Notes under the pieces: model-generated
Told to the model about the DNA's origin: nothing
The model's database searches: none
Seen by the model: the letters and a program-made list of their open reading frames with translations, nothing else
DNA from: Clostridiales bacterium
GTDB taxonomy: Bacteria > Bacillota > Clostridia > Christensenellales > Aristaeellaceae
Direction of reading: 5' to 3'
Assembly: GCA_012520375.1 (NCBI GenBank)
Contig: JAAYOH010000011.1
Coordinates: forward strand, 1 to 47,470
DNA length: 47,470 nucleotides
Position numbers and translations under genes: made by a program
In this document: positions 34,431 to 43,642 of the stretch, piece after piece
How positions within the stretch are numbered: the stretch's first letter is position 1
Layout: every line of letters starts with the position of its first letter

Positions 34431-36815
34431 ATGCCGTTACCGGGAATGCTGGCCATAGGCTTCCTGGAAGAAGACAATCCCTCCAAGGCATATTTCCGAT
34501 TCATGCCCGTAGGCGTGCTGGAAAATGAAAGGCTGCGCGTGCCGGAGGAACTGGAAGGAAAATATCCCGACGACGGGTTCATTCGCATCGTGCCGGATAA
34601 AAACGAAATGATGGATTTTAAAAACCGCATGCGGGGACTGGGGGGGTACTGTGCCCTGGACCTGCGCAGGTATCCCAACGAAAACGAAAAAATCAGGGCA
34701 AACAAGAACTATGGGGCTGCAAACGAGGTCAATGCCTCCATCGTATACTCCGACGTCATTGCCCGGGTGCCCGCGGACCGGGCGCTGCAGGTGCTGGACG
34801 CCCAGTACGTGTTCGTGGGGGAGGAAGTTACCCTCCGGACCGGGATCCCGGGCACCGAATACGTGTTGTTGCAGCGGGAAGAGACCTTGATGGGGCCCTG
34901 GGAATGGCGGGAGGACAGGGAGATGGCGGGGTGCATCGTGCTTCGCCATGCAGACGGGATCCCCTACAAAACCATGCCCCGGCAGGAGGCGGCGGATTGC
35001 CTGTTTACCATCGGCTACCATGGCACGAGCTATGAACTGCTGACCAAGCCCGATCTGTTCGGCGTCGGGGAGCGCCTTCTCCAGAAGGCGGATGCTCCGG
35101 AAATGGAGCCCCAAAGGGATATGGAAGCCCCCGAAGTTCCGGAGCCAGTGGAGATTCCGGAAACTATGGGAACGCCGGAAGTTCCCGAAACCCCGGAACC
35201 TCCCGGGGAATCGATCCGGGAAGAGCCGCCGGCGCCGAAGCCCGAGGCGGCGCGGCAGCCCAGGGCCATCCGGGATCGGGTGAACTTCCGGGAACAGGCG
35301 CTTCAAGCCCAGTCCGGCATCAATCCCAGGCGGGGCCGTTCCCTGCCGGAGATCGTGGACGAGCAGTGGCGCAGATCCCGCTACGAGCAGCTTGGGCATC
35401 CCGTGCCCCCGGAAGCCAGCGGAAGGCCGGTCCTCAGTCCCATCGACCATGCTGTAGGCGCGGTCATGGAGGCCTGGTCCATCCCGGAAGCCCGGGGCGG
35501 CCTGCTGAAGGGCCTTTTACAGGATGAAGAACTGCGGGACAGCCTGATGGAGGCCCTCGGGATCCACGCGGAGCAGATGGATCGAAGCGCGGACGAGCGA
35601 ATGGACGAGATGCAGGCGGAAAAGCTCCGGCTGATCGCGGACATCGACGCCCTTCGGATCCGCCGGGCGGACATGAAACAAGAACTGATGGAAGACCTGC
35701 GCCGGGCCCACAAGCACGATTTTGAGGTGCTCAGCCAGCGCAACCAGGTCCTGAAAGAGGAGATTGAGTGCAACAAGGCGGTTGCCAGGGAAGCAGAAAA
35801 GGCGGCCCAGGCAGCCCAGCGGCTCCTGTCACGGGAATCGGACAAATTGCTGGACAAAATGGTGGAACAGGCGGCGGCGGCCCGCGCGGTACAGCGCATC
35901 CTCGAGAGCGCCTACAATGGGCCCCAGAGCCATCCAGAACTGTATCAACCCAGCGCCGGGGAGCTGCTCAGCGACCTGCGGGTACAGCTGGATGCCGCCG
36001 GTTTCGGGATGAGCAACGACCAGGCGGTGTGTATGCTGTTGAGCCTGGCGAGCGGAGGCCTGGTGGTGATCTCCGGCCCCGCGGGCTGCGGCAAGAGCAA
36101 GTTGGTGCGCAGCCTGGCCCATGCTTTGGGGCTGACGCGGGAAAACGGCCGCTTCCTCCAGGCGACGCACGCCAAGGACGACAGGGTAGAAGGATTCCTT
36201 GACCGCATGGACGGCTTGACCCCTTCCCTCCTGTTGCTGGACGACGCCAACATGCCCGACGTGTCCGGCGCCATGGAGGAGGCGGTGCGCCTGAGCGAGC
36301 GGGCCCAAGCCATGGAACTGCCCCTGCTGATCGTGCTGACGGTGCAGGACGCCCCCGAGGGGCTTGCCCTGTCCGCCCGGCTGTTGGGGCGCGCCTTCTT
36401 CCTGCGGATGGACGCCCCGGCCCCGGACCATGCCTGGAAGCCGGCCCCAATCACCAACCCCTCGGCCCAGCGGGCAGTGGCCCTGAGCTCCCTGCGACAG
36501 ATTCTGGCCCCCGGGCAGGACGTGCCGGGGATGATCGAAGAGCGGCTGGAGCGATTGCGCAAGGCCCTGGAGGAGATCGGCTACCGACTGGACCGGCGCA
36601 CCCTGAACGAGACCTGGTCATTCTGCTCCCGCATGGCCCGGATGAGCAGGCTGCAGGAGGCGGATATCCTGGATCTGGCCCTGTGCCAGCGGGTGCTGCC
36701 CGCCATGCTGGCTGGGATGGAGCTGAAGCAGCTGATAAAGCTGCCGGAACTGTTGTGCGATATGCCCCGCTGCATGGCTTTGATGGATACCCCATTGCCT
36801 TTGCCGCCCCTGTAA
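34431..36815 (+). CDS. Orphan AAA+ ATPase with N-terminal domain, Pro/Glu linker and coiled coil; function unknown
   Basis: A 794-residue protein that I do not recognise as a named family. Residues 1 to about 215 form a folded domain without a motif I know. About 222-275 is a linker of Pro and Glu (PEVPEPVEIPETMG...). About 305-375 is helical. About 385-495 is a charged heptad-like coiled coil (MDEMQAEKLRLIADIDALRI). About 505-794 is an AAA+ module: Walker A GPAGCGKSK at 549-557, Walker B LLLLDDAN at 600-607, and ALSARLLGRAFFLRMDAP as a sensor-like strand. The ATPase resembles MoxR/McrB-like dynamic ATPases in general shape, but no VWA, nuclease or other partner gene is next to it. GAAAGGAGG precedes the ATG. 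It has its own promoter and lies between addB and serS. Confidence 0.7.
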   Translation: MPLPGMLAIGFLEEDNPSKAYFRFMPVGVLENERLRVPEELEGKYPDDGFIRIVPDKNEMMDFKNRMRGLGGYCALDLRRYPNENEKIRANKNYGAANEVNASIVYSDVIARVPADRALQVLDAQYVFVGEEVTLRTGIPGTEYVLLQREETLMGPWEWREDREMAGCIVLRHADGIPYKTMPRQEAADCLFTIGYHGTSYELLTKPDLFGVGERLLQKADAPEMEPQRDMEAPEVPEPVEIPETMGTPEVPETPEPPGESIREEPPAPKPEAARQPRAIRDRVNFREQALQAQSGINPRRGRSLPEIVDEQWRRSRYEQLGHPVPPEASGRPVLSPIDHAVGAVMEAWSIPEARGGLLKGLLQDEELRDSLMEALGIHAEQMDRSADERMDEMQAEKLRLIADIDALRIRRADMKQELMEDLRRAHKHDFEVLSQRNQVLKEEIECNKAVAREAEKAAQAAQRLLSRESDKLLDKMVEQAAAARAVQRILESAYNGPQSHPELYQPSAGELLSDLRVQLDAAGFGMSNDQAVCMLLSLASGGLVVISGPAGCGKSKLVRSLAHALGLTRENGRFLQATHAKDDRVEGFLDRMDGLTPSLLLLDDANMPDVSGAMEEAVRLSERAQAMELPLLIVLTVQDAPEGLALSARLLGRAFFLRMDAPAPDHAWKPAPITNPSAQRAVALSSLRQILAPGQDVPGMIEERLERLRKALEEIGYRLDRRTLNETWSFCSRMARMSRLQEADILDLALCQRVLPAMLAGMELKQLIKLPELLCDMPRCMALMDTPLPLPPL

Positions 36816-36844
36816 CGGATCCATTCCAATAAAAAATGATAGGG

Positions 36845-36893
36845 AGAGGCCGGGGGACATGTTAAAAAATGCGTCAAACGTCCCACGGCCTCT
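36845..36893 (+). terminator. Terminator-like hairpin between the AAA+ gene and serS
   Basis: AGAGGCCG-G-GGGAC pairs with GTCCC-A-CGGCCTCT: a 14-position stem with one mismatch and a 21-nt A-rich loop. No T run follows. Its right arm lies in the -35 region of the serS promoter, so it may also act as an operator. Confidence 0.45.
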
Positions 36894-36898
36894 GGGCA

Positions 36899-36907
36899 TG
36901 GTATAAT
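36899..36907 (+). promoter_or_regulatory. Extended -10 promoter of serS
   Basis: TGG followed by a perfect TATAAT, without a clear -35. The distance of about 35 nt to the start codon leaves no space for a T-box leader. Confidence 0.55.
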
Positions 36908-36942
36908 GATAAAGGATTGTATGGTGTAAGGAGTGTCGACGG

Positions 36943-38220
36943 ATGCTGGATATCAACCTGATCAGGAACGATCCCCAATGGGTCACCGAAGCGCTGAAGA
37001 AGCGGGAATACGAAGCCGACCTCACAGAGCTGCTCGACTGGGACAGCCGGCGCAGGGAACTGCTGCAAAAAAACGAAGCGGTCAAGGCCGAACGCAACAA
37101 AATGAACAAGCAGATCCCCATGCTGAAGAAGCGGGGGGAGGATACCACCTGCCTCATGGCCCGGCTGAAAGAGATGGCGGACCAGGTCAAGGCCATGGAT
37201 GAAGAGCAGGGCGATCTGGAAGAAAAAATCCGCACCGCCCTGTTGTCCCTCCCCAACCTGCCCGCGGAAGACGTGGTGGCGGGGGGCAAGGAGAACAACC
37301 AGGTGGTCTCCCTGTTTGGCGAAAAGCCCGCCTTCCCCTTCGAGCCCAAGAACCATATGGACCTGTGCACCGACCTGGGCCTCATCGACTACGAGCGGGG
37401 CGTCAAAATGGGCGGGAACGGCTTCTGGCTGTACACCGGCGAGGGCGCCCGGCTGGAATGGGCGCTGCTCAACTACTTCATCGCCGAACACCTGAAGGAC
37501 GGCTATACCTTCATGCTGCCGCCCCATATGCTCACCTATGAGTGCGGCCTGACGGCGGGCCAGTTCCCCAAGTTCCAGGAGGACGTGTACCGCCTGTCGG
37601 AAGAGGGCTTCTACTTCATGCTGCCCACCGCGGAGACCGCCCTGATCAACCTGTACCGGGGCGAGATCCTGGAAGAGGCGGAGTTGCCCAAAAAGATCTT
37701 TGCCTATACCCCCTGTTACCGCAGGGAGGCGGGCGCCTACCGGGCCAGCGAGCGGGGCATGATCCGGGGCCATCAGTTCAACAAGGTGGAGATGTTCGCC
37801 TACACCCTGCCCGAAGACAGCGACGCCATGCTCCAGGAGATGATCCGCAAAGCCTGCCGCCTGGTGGAGGGCCTGGGCCTGCACTATCGGCTGACCAAAC
37901 TGGCGGCGGGGGATTGCTCCGCCTCCATGGCCACCACCTACGACATCGAGCTGTGGATCCCCAGCATGAACGAATACAAAGAGTGCTCCTCCGTATCCAA
38001 CGCCCGGGATTACCAGGCGCGGCGGGGCAACATCCGACTGCGGCGCAAGGAAAACCGCAAGGTGGAATTCCTGCACACCCTCAACGGCTCCGGCCTGGCC
38101 ACCAGCCGCCTGATGCCCGCCATGGTGGAGCAGTTCCAGCAAGGGGACGGCTCGGTCCGCATCCCCCGGGTGCTGCAGCCCTTCATGGGCGGCCAGGAAG
38201 TGCTGCGGCCGGGAAAATAA
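36943..38220 (+). CDS. serS: Seryl-tRNA synthetase
   Basis: A 425-residue class II synthetase that charges tRNA-Ser. The N-terminal long coiled-coil arm that binds tRNA covers about 28-105. Motif 2 reads CYRREAGAYRASERGMIRGH, followed by QFNKVEMF. Motif 3 is LNGSGLATSRLMPAMVE. The substrate region has ECSSVSNARDYQARR. AAGGAG precedes the ATG. The HAD phosphatase starts 3 bp after the stop, so both are on one transcript. Confidence 0.96.
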   Translation: MLDINLIRNDPQWVTEALKKREYEADLTELLDWDSRRRELLQKNEAVKAERNKMNKQIPMLKKRGEDTTCLMARLKEMADQVKAMDEEQGDLEEKIRTALLSLPNLPAEDVVAGGKENNQVVSLFGEKPAFPFEPKNHMDLCTDLGLIDYERGVKMGGNGFWLYTGEGARLEWALLNYFIAEHLKDGYTFMLPPHMLTYECGLTAGQFPKFQEDVYRLSEEGFYFMLPTAETALINLYRGEILEEAELPKKIFAYTPCYRREAGAYRASERGMIRGHQFNKVEMFAYTLPEDSDAMLQEMIRKACRLVEGLGLHYRLTKLAAGDCSASMATTYDIELWIPSMNEYKECSSVSNARDYQARRGNIRLRRKENRKVEFLHTLNGSGLATSRLMPAMVEQFQQGDGSVRIPRVLQPFMGGQEVLRPGK

Positions 38221-38223
38221 GCC

Positions 38224-38790
38224 ATGCTCCGGGTGTACGACTTCGACAAGACCATTTTTGATGGGGACTCCACCGCCCGCTTCGTGGGATATTCCCTGAC
38301 AAAGCGGCCCGTCCTGCTGATGAAGCTGCCCCGGGTGCTGTACCACTACATCCGGCTGGCCCTTGGGCTGGAGGACAAGACCCGCTGCAAAGAGGTGCTG
38401 TACCGGGCGCTGTTGGGGGACTTTTCCCGGGCGGAGAACGAGGCGCTGGTGGAGGCGTTCTGGGCCCGGGAAAGGGGCCGCATCAAGGCCTGGTACCTGG
38501 CCCAGAAGAGGGAGGACGACCTCATCATCTCGGCGGGGCCCTCCTTCCTGCTGGAGCCCATCTGCCGGGAACTGGGCGTGCGCCTGATCTGTTCCCCGGT
38601 AGACGTACGGGGCCATGCCGCCGGCGCCAACTGCGGCGGCGGGGAAAAGGTGCGCCGCTTCCGGGCGGCGGGGTTTGGGGATCCCTTCGAATTTTACTCC
38701 GATTCCCTGGTGGACGCCCCCATGGCCGCCATAGCTTCAAAGGCGTACAGGGTGCGGGGGGATCGGATATCGGACTGGCCGGGTCGGTAA
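38224..38790 (+). CDS. HAD-IB family hydrolase (phosphoserine-phosphatase-like)
   Basis: A 188-residue HAD superfamily protein with all four motifs: nucleophile and acid/base aspartates in YDFDKTIFDGDST (Asp6, Asp8), the motif II serine in IISAGPS, a lysine in GEKVRRF, and YSDSLVDAPM as motif IV. The cap between motifs I and II is helical, as in the SerB-like IB subclass. The substrate is unknown. Coupling to serS makes phosphoserine a natural guess, but these HAD-IB proteins often act on lipids or other phosphomonoesters. It starts with ATG 3 bp after the serS stop. Confidence 0.82.
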   Translation: MLRVYDFDKTIFDGDSTARFVGYSLTKRPVLLMKLPRVLYHYIRLALGLEDKTRCKEVLYRALLGDFSRAENEALVEAFWARERGRIKAWYLAQKREDDLIISAGPSFLLEPICRELGVRLICSPVDVRGHAAGANCGGGEKVRRFRAAGFGDPFEFYSDSLVDAPMAAIASKAYRVRGDRISDWPGR

Positions 38791-39153
38791 CCGGGGAAAC
38801 CATGGCAGTCTGTCCTATCGTCAGCGCAAACGCAGGCTCACCTTTTTCGGACCTCATACCGGGTGACGAGAGAGAGGGCCTGCATTTTGTTTGAAGACGC
38901 GGGGGCGACGCACGATCGGGGCAGAAGATTGGCCCGGGGATTGAATTTCCCGGCGGATTGGAGTATACTATGGAGGGGAAAACCGCCCCGTATAGGGGGA
39001 GGTGCGTGACGGGAAAGGGACATCCCCTGGACGGGATCCGGGCCCCGGCGCATGGAACCGTCGCCGCTAAACACTTGGAAACCCACGGATCACACATGCC
39101 GATTGAACGGCGTGCTCGATAGACATCACGATATATTTCATGGAGGAAGCAGG
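38791..39153. other. Spacer with the aminopeptidase promoter and a long leader
   Basis: A promoter at 38941-38969 is followed by a leader of about 180 nt. The leader contains an in-frame ATG at 39052 that would extend the aminopeptidase by 34 residues, but no ribosome binding site supports it. No tRNA, riboswitch or other gene was recognised. Confidence 0.45.
38941..38969 (+). promoter_or_regulatory. Promoter of the M18 aminopeptidase
   Basis: TTGAAT, a 17-bp spacer and TATACT. Confidence 0.7.
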
Positions 39154-40536
39154 ATGGAACGACCCAATGCGTGGAATGCATACGACGAAGAAGCGCTGGC
39201 AAAACTGGAGGAAACGGCCCGGGATTACCGGGATTTTCTTGACAACGGGAAGACCGAGCGGGAATGTGCCCGGCGGGCCATCGAAATGGCAAAGGCCCGG
39301 GGCTACCGGGACCTGAACGACCTGGTCCGGGAGGGGACGGCCCTGAAACCCGGCGACAAGGTGTACGCAAATTGCATGGACAAGGCGGTCATGCTGTTCC
39401 TGTTGGGCAGTCAGCCCCTGGAGCGGGGCCTGAACCTTTTGGGCGCCCACATCGACGCGCCCCGGGTGGACCTGAAACAAAACCCCCTGTACGAAGAGGG
39501 CGGCATGGTCTACGCGGACACCCATTACTACGGCGGCATCAAGAAATACCAGTGGGTGGCCCTCCCCCTGGCCCTTCACGGGGTGGTGGCGAAAAAGGAC
39601 GGCACCCTGGTGGATCTCTGCATCGGCGAGGACGAAAAAGACCCGGTGGTGGGCATCTCCGACCTGCTCATCCACCTGGCTCAGGACCAGATGACCAAAA
39701 AGCTGTCCGAAGGGGTGGAGGCCGAGAACCTGGACATCATCCTGGGGGGCAGGCCCCTGGCGGGGGAGGAAAAGGAGCCGGTGAAAGCCACCCTGCTACA
39801 GTTCTTGAAGGAAGAATACGACATCGAGGAGGAGGACCTGATCTCCGCGGAGATCGAGGCGGTGCCTGCGGGCAAGGCCCGGGATATGGGCCTGGACCGG
39901 AGCATGATCCTGGGCTACGGCCACGACGACCGGGTGTGCGCCTACGCTTCCCTCAGGGCCCTCTTTTCCCTGGAGGGCGTCCCGGAGCGCAGCTGCTGCT
40001 GCCTGCTGGTGGACAAGGAGGAGATCGGTAGCGTGGGGGCCACCGGCATGGAGTCCCGCATGCTGGAAAATGCCCTGGCAGAACTGATGGCGCTGGCGGG
40101 GGAAGGGGGAAACCTGCCCCTGCGCCGGGCCCTGGCATCCTCCCGCATGCTGTCCTGCGACGTGAGCGCGGGCTTCGATCCCCTGTACGCTTCCGTGTTC
40201 GAGAAGAAAAATGCGGCCTTCCTGGGCCGGGGCGTCTGCTTCACCAAGTACACCGGTTCCCGGGGCAAGGCCCATGCCAACGACGCCAATGCCGAATTCA
40301 TGGGCAGGCTGCGGGGCATCATGGACGAGGCCGGGGTGGCCTGGCAGACCGCCGAACTGGGCAAGGTGGACGTAGGGGGCGGCGGCACCATCGCCTATAT
40401 CTGCGCCCGGTACGGCATGGAGGTCATCGACAGCGGCGTGCCGGTCCTGTCCATGCACGCGCCCTGGGAAATCATCAACAAGGCAGACCTGTACGAGGCC
40501 GTAAAGGGCTACGCTGCCTTCCTGGGCAGCCCTTGA
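39154..40536 (+). CDS. M18 family aminopeptidase
   Basis: A 460-residue cytosolic dizinc aminopeptidase of the aspartyl aminopeptidase type. Metal ligands and catalytic residues sit in GAHIDAPRVDLKQ (His, Asp), VDKEEIGS (Glu-Glu), SCDVSAGFDP (Asp) and PVLSMHAPWEI (His). The family-typical THYYGGIKKYQW segment is present. It should remove N-terminal residues, acidic ones in characterised relatives, during peptide turnover. The ATG at 39154 with GGAGGAAGCAGG is preferred to upstream starts. The recA promoter overlaps its stop codon. Confidence 0.92.
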   Translation: MERPNAWNAYDEEALAKLEETARDYRDFLDNGKTERECARRAIEMAKARGYRDLNDLVREGTALKPGDKVYANCMDKAVMLFLLGSQPLERGLNLLGAHIDAPRVDLKQNPLYEEGGMVYADTHYYGGIKKYQWVALPLALHGVVAKKDGTLVDLCIGEDEKDPVVGISDLLIHLAQDQMTKKLSEGVEAENLDIILGGRPLAGEEKEPVKATLLQFLKEEYDIEEEDLISAEIEAVPAGKARDMGLDRSMILGYGHDDRVCAYASLRALFSLEGVPERSCCCLLVDKEEIGSVGATGMESRMLENALAELMALAGEGGNLPLRRALASSRMLSCDVSAGFDPLYASVFEKKNAAFLGRGVCFTKYTGSRGKAHANDANAEFMGRLRGIMDEAGVAWQTAELGKVDVGGGGTIAYICARYGMEVIDSGVPVLSMHAPWEIINKADLYEAVKGYAAFLGSP

Positions 40537-40561
40537 AGGCCGGACCCGTTTGTGGTATAGT
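40533..40561 (+). promoter_or_regulatory. Promoter of recA
   Basis: TTGAAG, a 17-bp spacer and TATAGT. The -35 overlaps the stop codon of the aminopeptidase. I find no good LexA box of the Bacillus (CGAACN4GTTCG) type here, so SOS control by that sequence is not supported. Confidence 0.6.
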
Positions 40562-40590
40562 AACACCATGCAAACCTGAGGAGGATACGT

Positions 40591-41682
40591 ATGGCAGAAA
40601 AAAGGAACGACAAGGCGGAAGCTGTGCGCAAGGTGAGCGATGACGAGCGCAGGCGCGCGCTGGAAGTGGCCCTGAGCCGGATCGAGAAGGATTTCGGCAA
40701 GGGCTCGGTGATGAAACTGGGGGACGCGGGCGCCCGGATGCAGGTGGAGGTCATCCCCACCGGTTGCCTGTCCCTGGACTTCGCCCTGGGCGTGGGTGGA
40801 CTGCCCCGGGGCAGGATCGTGGAGATCTACGGCCCCGAATCCTCGGGCAAGACCACCCTGGCCCTGCACACCATCGCCCAGGCCCAGAAGATGGGGGGCA
40901 CCGCCGCCTTCATCGATGCGGAGCACGCCCTGGACCCGGTGTACGCCCGGAAACTGGGGGTGGACATCGATGAATTGTACGTGGCCCAGCCCGACAACGG
41001 AGAGCAGGCCCTGGACATCACCGAAGCCCTGGTGCGCTCAGGCGCCATCGACCTGGTGGTCATCGACTCGGTGGCCGCCCTGGTGCCCCGGCAGGAGATC
41101 GAAGGGGACATGGGGGACCCCCATGTGGGCCTCCAGGCCCGGCTCATGAGCCAGGCGCTGCGCAAATTGGCCGGTGTCATCAGCAAGACCAACGCCCTGG
41201 TCATCTTCATCAACCAGCTCCGGGAAAAGGTGGGCGTCATGTACGGCAATCCCGAGGTGACCACCGGGGGCAAGGCCTTGAAGTTCTATGCCTCGGTGCG
41301 CATCGACGTGCGCAAGGGGCAGCCCATCAAGAACGGCTCCGACGTCATCGGCTATCGCACCAAGCTGAAGGTGGTCAAGAACAAGGTGGCGCCTCCCTTC
41401 CGCACCACCGTCGTGGACATGCTTTTTGGCGAGGGAATCTCCCGTTCCAGCGCCCTGCTGGAGATCGCGGTGCAGCGGGAGATTATCCGCAAGAGCGGCG
41501 CCTGGTACTACTACAACGACCAGCGCATCGGCCAGGGCAAGGAAAATGCCCGGCTGTATGTGAAAGATCATCCCGAGCTGGCGGACCTCATCGAGGAGCA
41601 GGTGCGGGATGATTTCGCCGCCGGCAGCCTGGAAGTGGACGGGGAGCCCGAAGACCTGGATGAACCCGACGATGAGGAATGA
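40591..41682 (+). CDS. recA: Recombinase RecA
   Basis: The 363-residue strand-exchange protein and SOS coprotease. Walker [10 protein letters not shown] lies near residue 81, and [11 protein letters not shown] is Walker B. The L1/L2 DNA-binding loops ([32 protein letters not shown]) are intact. The C-terminal tail is acidic ([12 protein letters not shown]). GAGGAGG lies ahead of the ATG. It begins a closely packed run: the lipoprotein gene starts 23 bp after its stop. The usual cinA neighbour is absent. Confidence 0.98.
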   Translation: MAEKRNDKAEAVRKVSDDERRRALEVALSRIEKDFGKGSVMKLGDAGARMQVEVIPTGCLSLDFALGVGGLPRGRIVEIYGPESSGKTTLALHTIAQAQKMGGTAAFIDAEHALDPVYARKLGVDIDELYVAQPDNGEQALDITEALVRSGAIDLVVIDSVAALVPRQEIEGDMGDPHVGLQARLMSQALRKLAGVISKTNALVIFINQLREKVGVMYGNPEVTTGGKALKFYASVRIDVRKGQPIKNGSDVIGYRTKLKVVKNKVAPPFRTTVVDMLFGEGISRSSALLEIAVQREIIRKSGAWYYYNDQRIGQGKENARLYVKDHPELADLIEEQVRDDFAAGSLEVDGEPEDLDEPDDEE

Positions 41683-41705
41683 GATCTGACGGGGGAAGGG
41701 TACGC

Positions 41706-43631
41706 ATGCGGAAACGGATATCCCTGGCGCTCCTTTTGTGCTGCCTGTTAACGGCCTGCGCCGTTTGCAGCCATGTGCCCGCGTCCGCCCTTGCCTATTT
41801 CCCGGCCCCCTTCCGGGTCCCCAAACCCACACCCACACAAACTTCTACCCAAACGCCTACCCCTACCCCGACGTCCACGCCTACTCCAACGCCCACGCCT
41901 ACTCCAACGCCCACGCCTACCCCCACGCCCACGCCTACCCCCACGCCCACGCCTACCCCTACCCCAACGCCCACGCCCACGCCCACCCCCCTGCCGGATA
42001 CCTTGTCCGTACAGCCCGATACCGGGAAGATCCAGATGGTGGTGCCCGAGGAGATCCAGGTGGAAGTGAGCCTGGAAAACACGGGGCGGATTCCCATTTC
42101 GGATATAAAGGTGTGCCGGGAAAACGGGTCCGTGGTGCGGGAGCTCGGGGCCCTGAACGAAGGGGAGAGCGCCCGGTTCCAGGAGACCATCACCCCCACG
42201 GACACCCAATTGAACGAGGGCGCCATCCCCTATCTGGTGTGTTACACCCTGGGCAAGGGCGGTCCGCTGGCCCGGGAAGAACGGCGGCCCATCCTGATAC
42301 GCATCACCAGGCTGCCTGCCTTGCCCGGGGTGGAATTCACCCGCTCCCTGCCCGTCGGGGACGTGAAGCCCGGGGAAGAGGCGGCCATCGTGTACCGCCT
42401 GCGCAACACGGGCAACGTGCAGCTCACCAGCCTGACCATAGAGGACGGAACACTGGGCCAGGTGGGCGCCCTGGACCGGCTGAACCCGGGGGAGCAGCAA
42501 GCCATCATCCACCGCTTCACCGCCCTCGAGCCCGTGTCCTCCCAGCCTGTGCTCCGCTATTCCCACCGGGCCACCCAGGACTTTTTTGAGGCGCACCTGT
42601 CCGAATTGTGGGTGCATCCCGCCAGCGAGCACCTGGAGATCGCCCTGACGGCGGACCGTTCGGCGGTCTCCCCCGGGGACGTGGTCCGGCTGAACTATAC
42701 CGTGCTGAACGGCGGGACGTTGGTCTACGACAAGCTTTCCCTCAGCGACCAGGTCCTGGGGGCTATGCACCGCTTCAGCGGCAGATTGCTGCCCGGCGGC
42801 CGGCTCGATTTCAGCAAGCAGGTGGCGCTGGAGAGCACCACCACCTTTCAGTTCCTGCTGGAGGCGATCAGCGAGGGGGGCAGTGAGGTCAAGGCCTCCT
42901 CCAATCCCCTGACCATCGCGGTCAGCCAGCCGGACGGGGTGTTGTCCCTCAGCCTGAGCGCCGTGCCCGACAAGGACGTTCTGGCAGCCCCCGGATTCGT
43001 TACCTTCGCCCTCACGGTGCACAACGGAGGGGAGAGCCAGGTACGCAACGTCCGGCTGTCCGAGCGGGAACACGGCCACTTCAAGACCCTTGCCGTGCTG
43101 GCCCAAGGGGATACCCCCGCCAGCGTCACCTATCCCGTGGATCGGGAACAGAGTTTCGTGTTCGCGGCGGAACTGGAAGACGAGCGGGGCGGCCACCTTA
43201 CCGTGCTGTCGGCTCCCGTCACCGTTGCCTTCGGCCCCGGCGGCCAGGCGGGAGGAACCACCCCGCAGCCCGGGGACGTGGAGGCCATGGCGGGCGCTCC
43301 CTCCTATCAGGTGCGGGAGGACGACTCCACCTATGCCGGGATGATCGTCGGCGCCCTGCTGGTGCTGGTGCCGCTGGCGGTATACGTTATCCTGAAAGGG
43401 TCGGCCAACAGGCGCCGCAGGAAGCGCAGGAACAACCAGCACATCTGGCGGCTGCGCCAGAGTTACAGGCGCAGCCTGGTCCGGGAAGAGGAGCAGGACA
43501 CCAAGCCCAACCCCGTGGTGAGCCGGTATACCCTGCGGCATGCCAAGGTGAAAAGGCAAACGGAGCAGGACGGGCGCAGGCCCGGCACGCCCCATGGGCC
43601 CAAAATCGGCTCCCGGAAGGGCAAACAATAG
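41706..43631 (+). CDS. Predicted lipoprotein with Pro-Thr linker, Ig-like repeats and C-terminal membrane anchor
   Basis: A 641-residue exported protein. The signal peptide ends in the lipobox LLTAC (Cys18), so N-terminal lipidation is likely. Residues about 40-97 are an almost pure Pro-Thr repeat (a rigid cell-wall-spanning spacer) encoded by GC-rich 6-bp and 18-bp tandem repeats. About 100-540 contain three or four beta-rich modules like CARDB/DUF11 domains ([40 protein letters not shown]). A membrane segment at about 540-562 ([19 protein letters not shown]) is followed by a very basic cytoplasmic tail (RRRRKRR) of about 80 residues. Two anchors in one chain is unusual. The binding partner is unknown. 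It lies between recA (23 bp) and the mutase-like gene (11 bp). Confidence 0.75.
   Translation: MRKRISLALLLCCLLTACAVCSHVPASALAYFPAPFRVPKPTPTQTSTQTPTPTPTSTPTPTPTPTPTPTPTPTPTPTPTPTPTPTPTPTPTPTPLPDTLSVQPDTGKIQMVVPEEIQVEVSLENTGRIPISDIKVCRENGSVVRELGALNEGESARFQETITPTDTQLNEGAIPYLVCYTLGKGGPLAREERRPILIRITRLPALPGVEFTRSLPVGDVKPGEEAAIVYRLRNTGNVQLTSLTIEDGTLGQVGALDRLNPGEQQAIIHRFTALEPVSSQPVLRYSHRATQDFFEAHLSELWVHPASEHLEIALTADRSAVSPGDVVRLNYTVLNGGTLVYDKLSLSDQVLGAMHRFSGRLLPGGRLDFSKQVALESTTTFQFLLEAISEGGSEVKASSNPLTIAVSQPDGVLSLSLSAVPDKDVLAAPGFVTFALTVHNGGESQVRNVRLSEREHGHFKTLAVLAQGDTPASVTYPVDREQSFVFAAELEDERGGHLTVLSAPVTVAFGPGGQAGGTTPQPGDVEAMAGAPSYQVREDDSTYAGMIVGALLVLVPLAVYVILKGSANRRRRKRRNNQHIWRLRQSYRRSLVREEEQDTKPNPVVSRYTLRHAKVKRQTEQDGRRPGTPHGPKIGSRKGKQ
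41823..41994 (+). repeat. Short tandem repeats coding for the Pro-Thr linker
   Basis: About 170 bp of repeated CCCACG/CCTACC/CCAACG hexamers, in places arranged as 18-bp units. Both DNA repeat and amino-acid repeat are in frame, so changes in copy number would alter linker length without frameshift. Confidence 0.85.
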
Positions 43632-43642
43632 AAGGAGGCTTT

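Noticed and set aside
36894-36942. T-box leader of serS
   Set aside because: There are only about 35 nt between the -10 and the start codon, and no T-box sequence.
39052-39153. N-terminal extension of the M18 aminopeptidase from the ATG at 39052
   Set aside because: No ribosome binding site there, whereas GGAGGAAGCAGG precedes the ATG at 39154, and the extension does not look like the family.
40540-40560. LexA box in the recA promoter
   Set aside because: The stretch GGACCCGTTTG has only a partial half-site and does not fit the CGAACN4GTTCG pattern.
41823-41994. Repeat tract as a possible regulatory or CRISPR-like element
   Set aside because: It is an in-frame Pro-Thr coding repeat.
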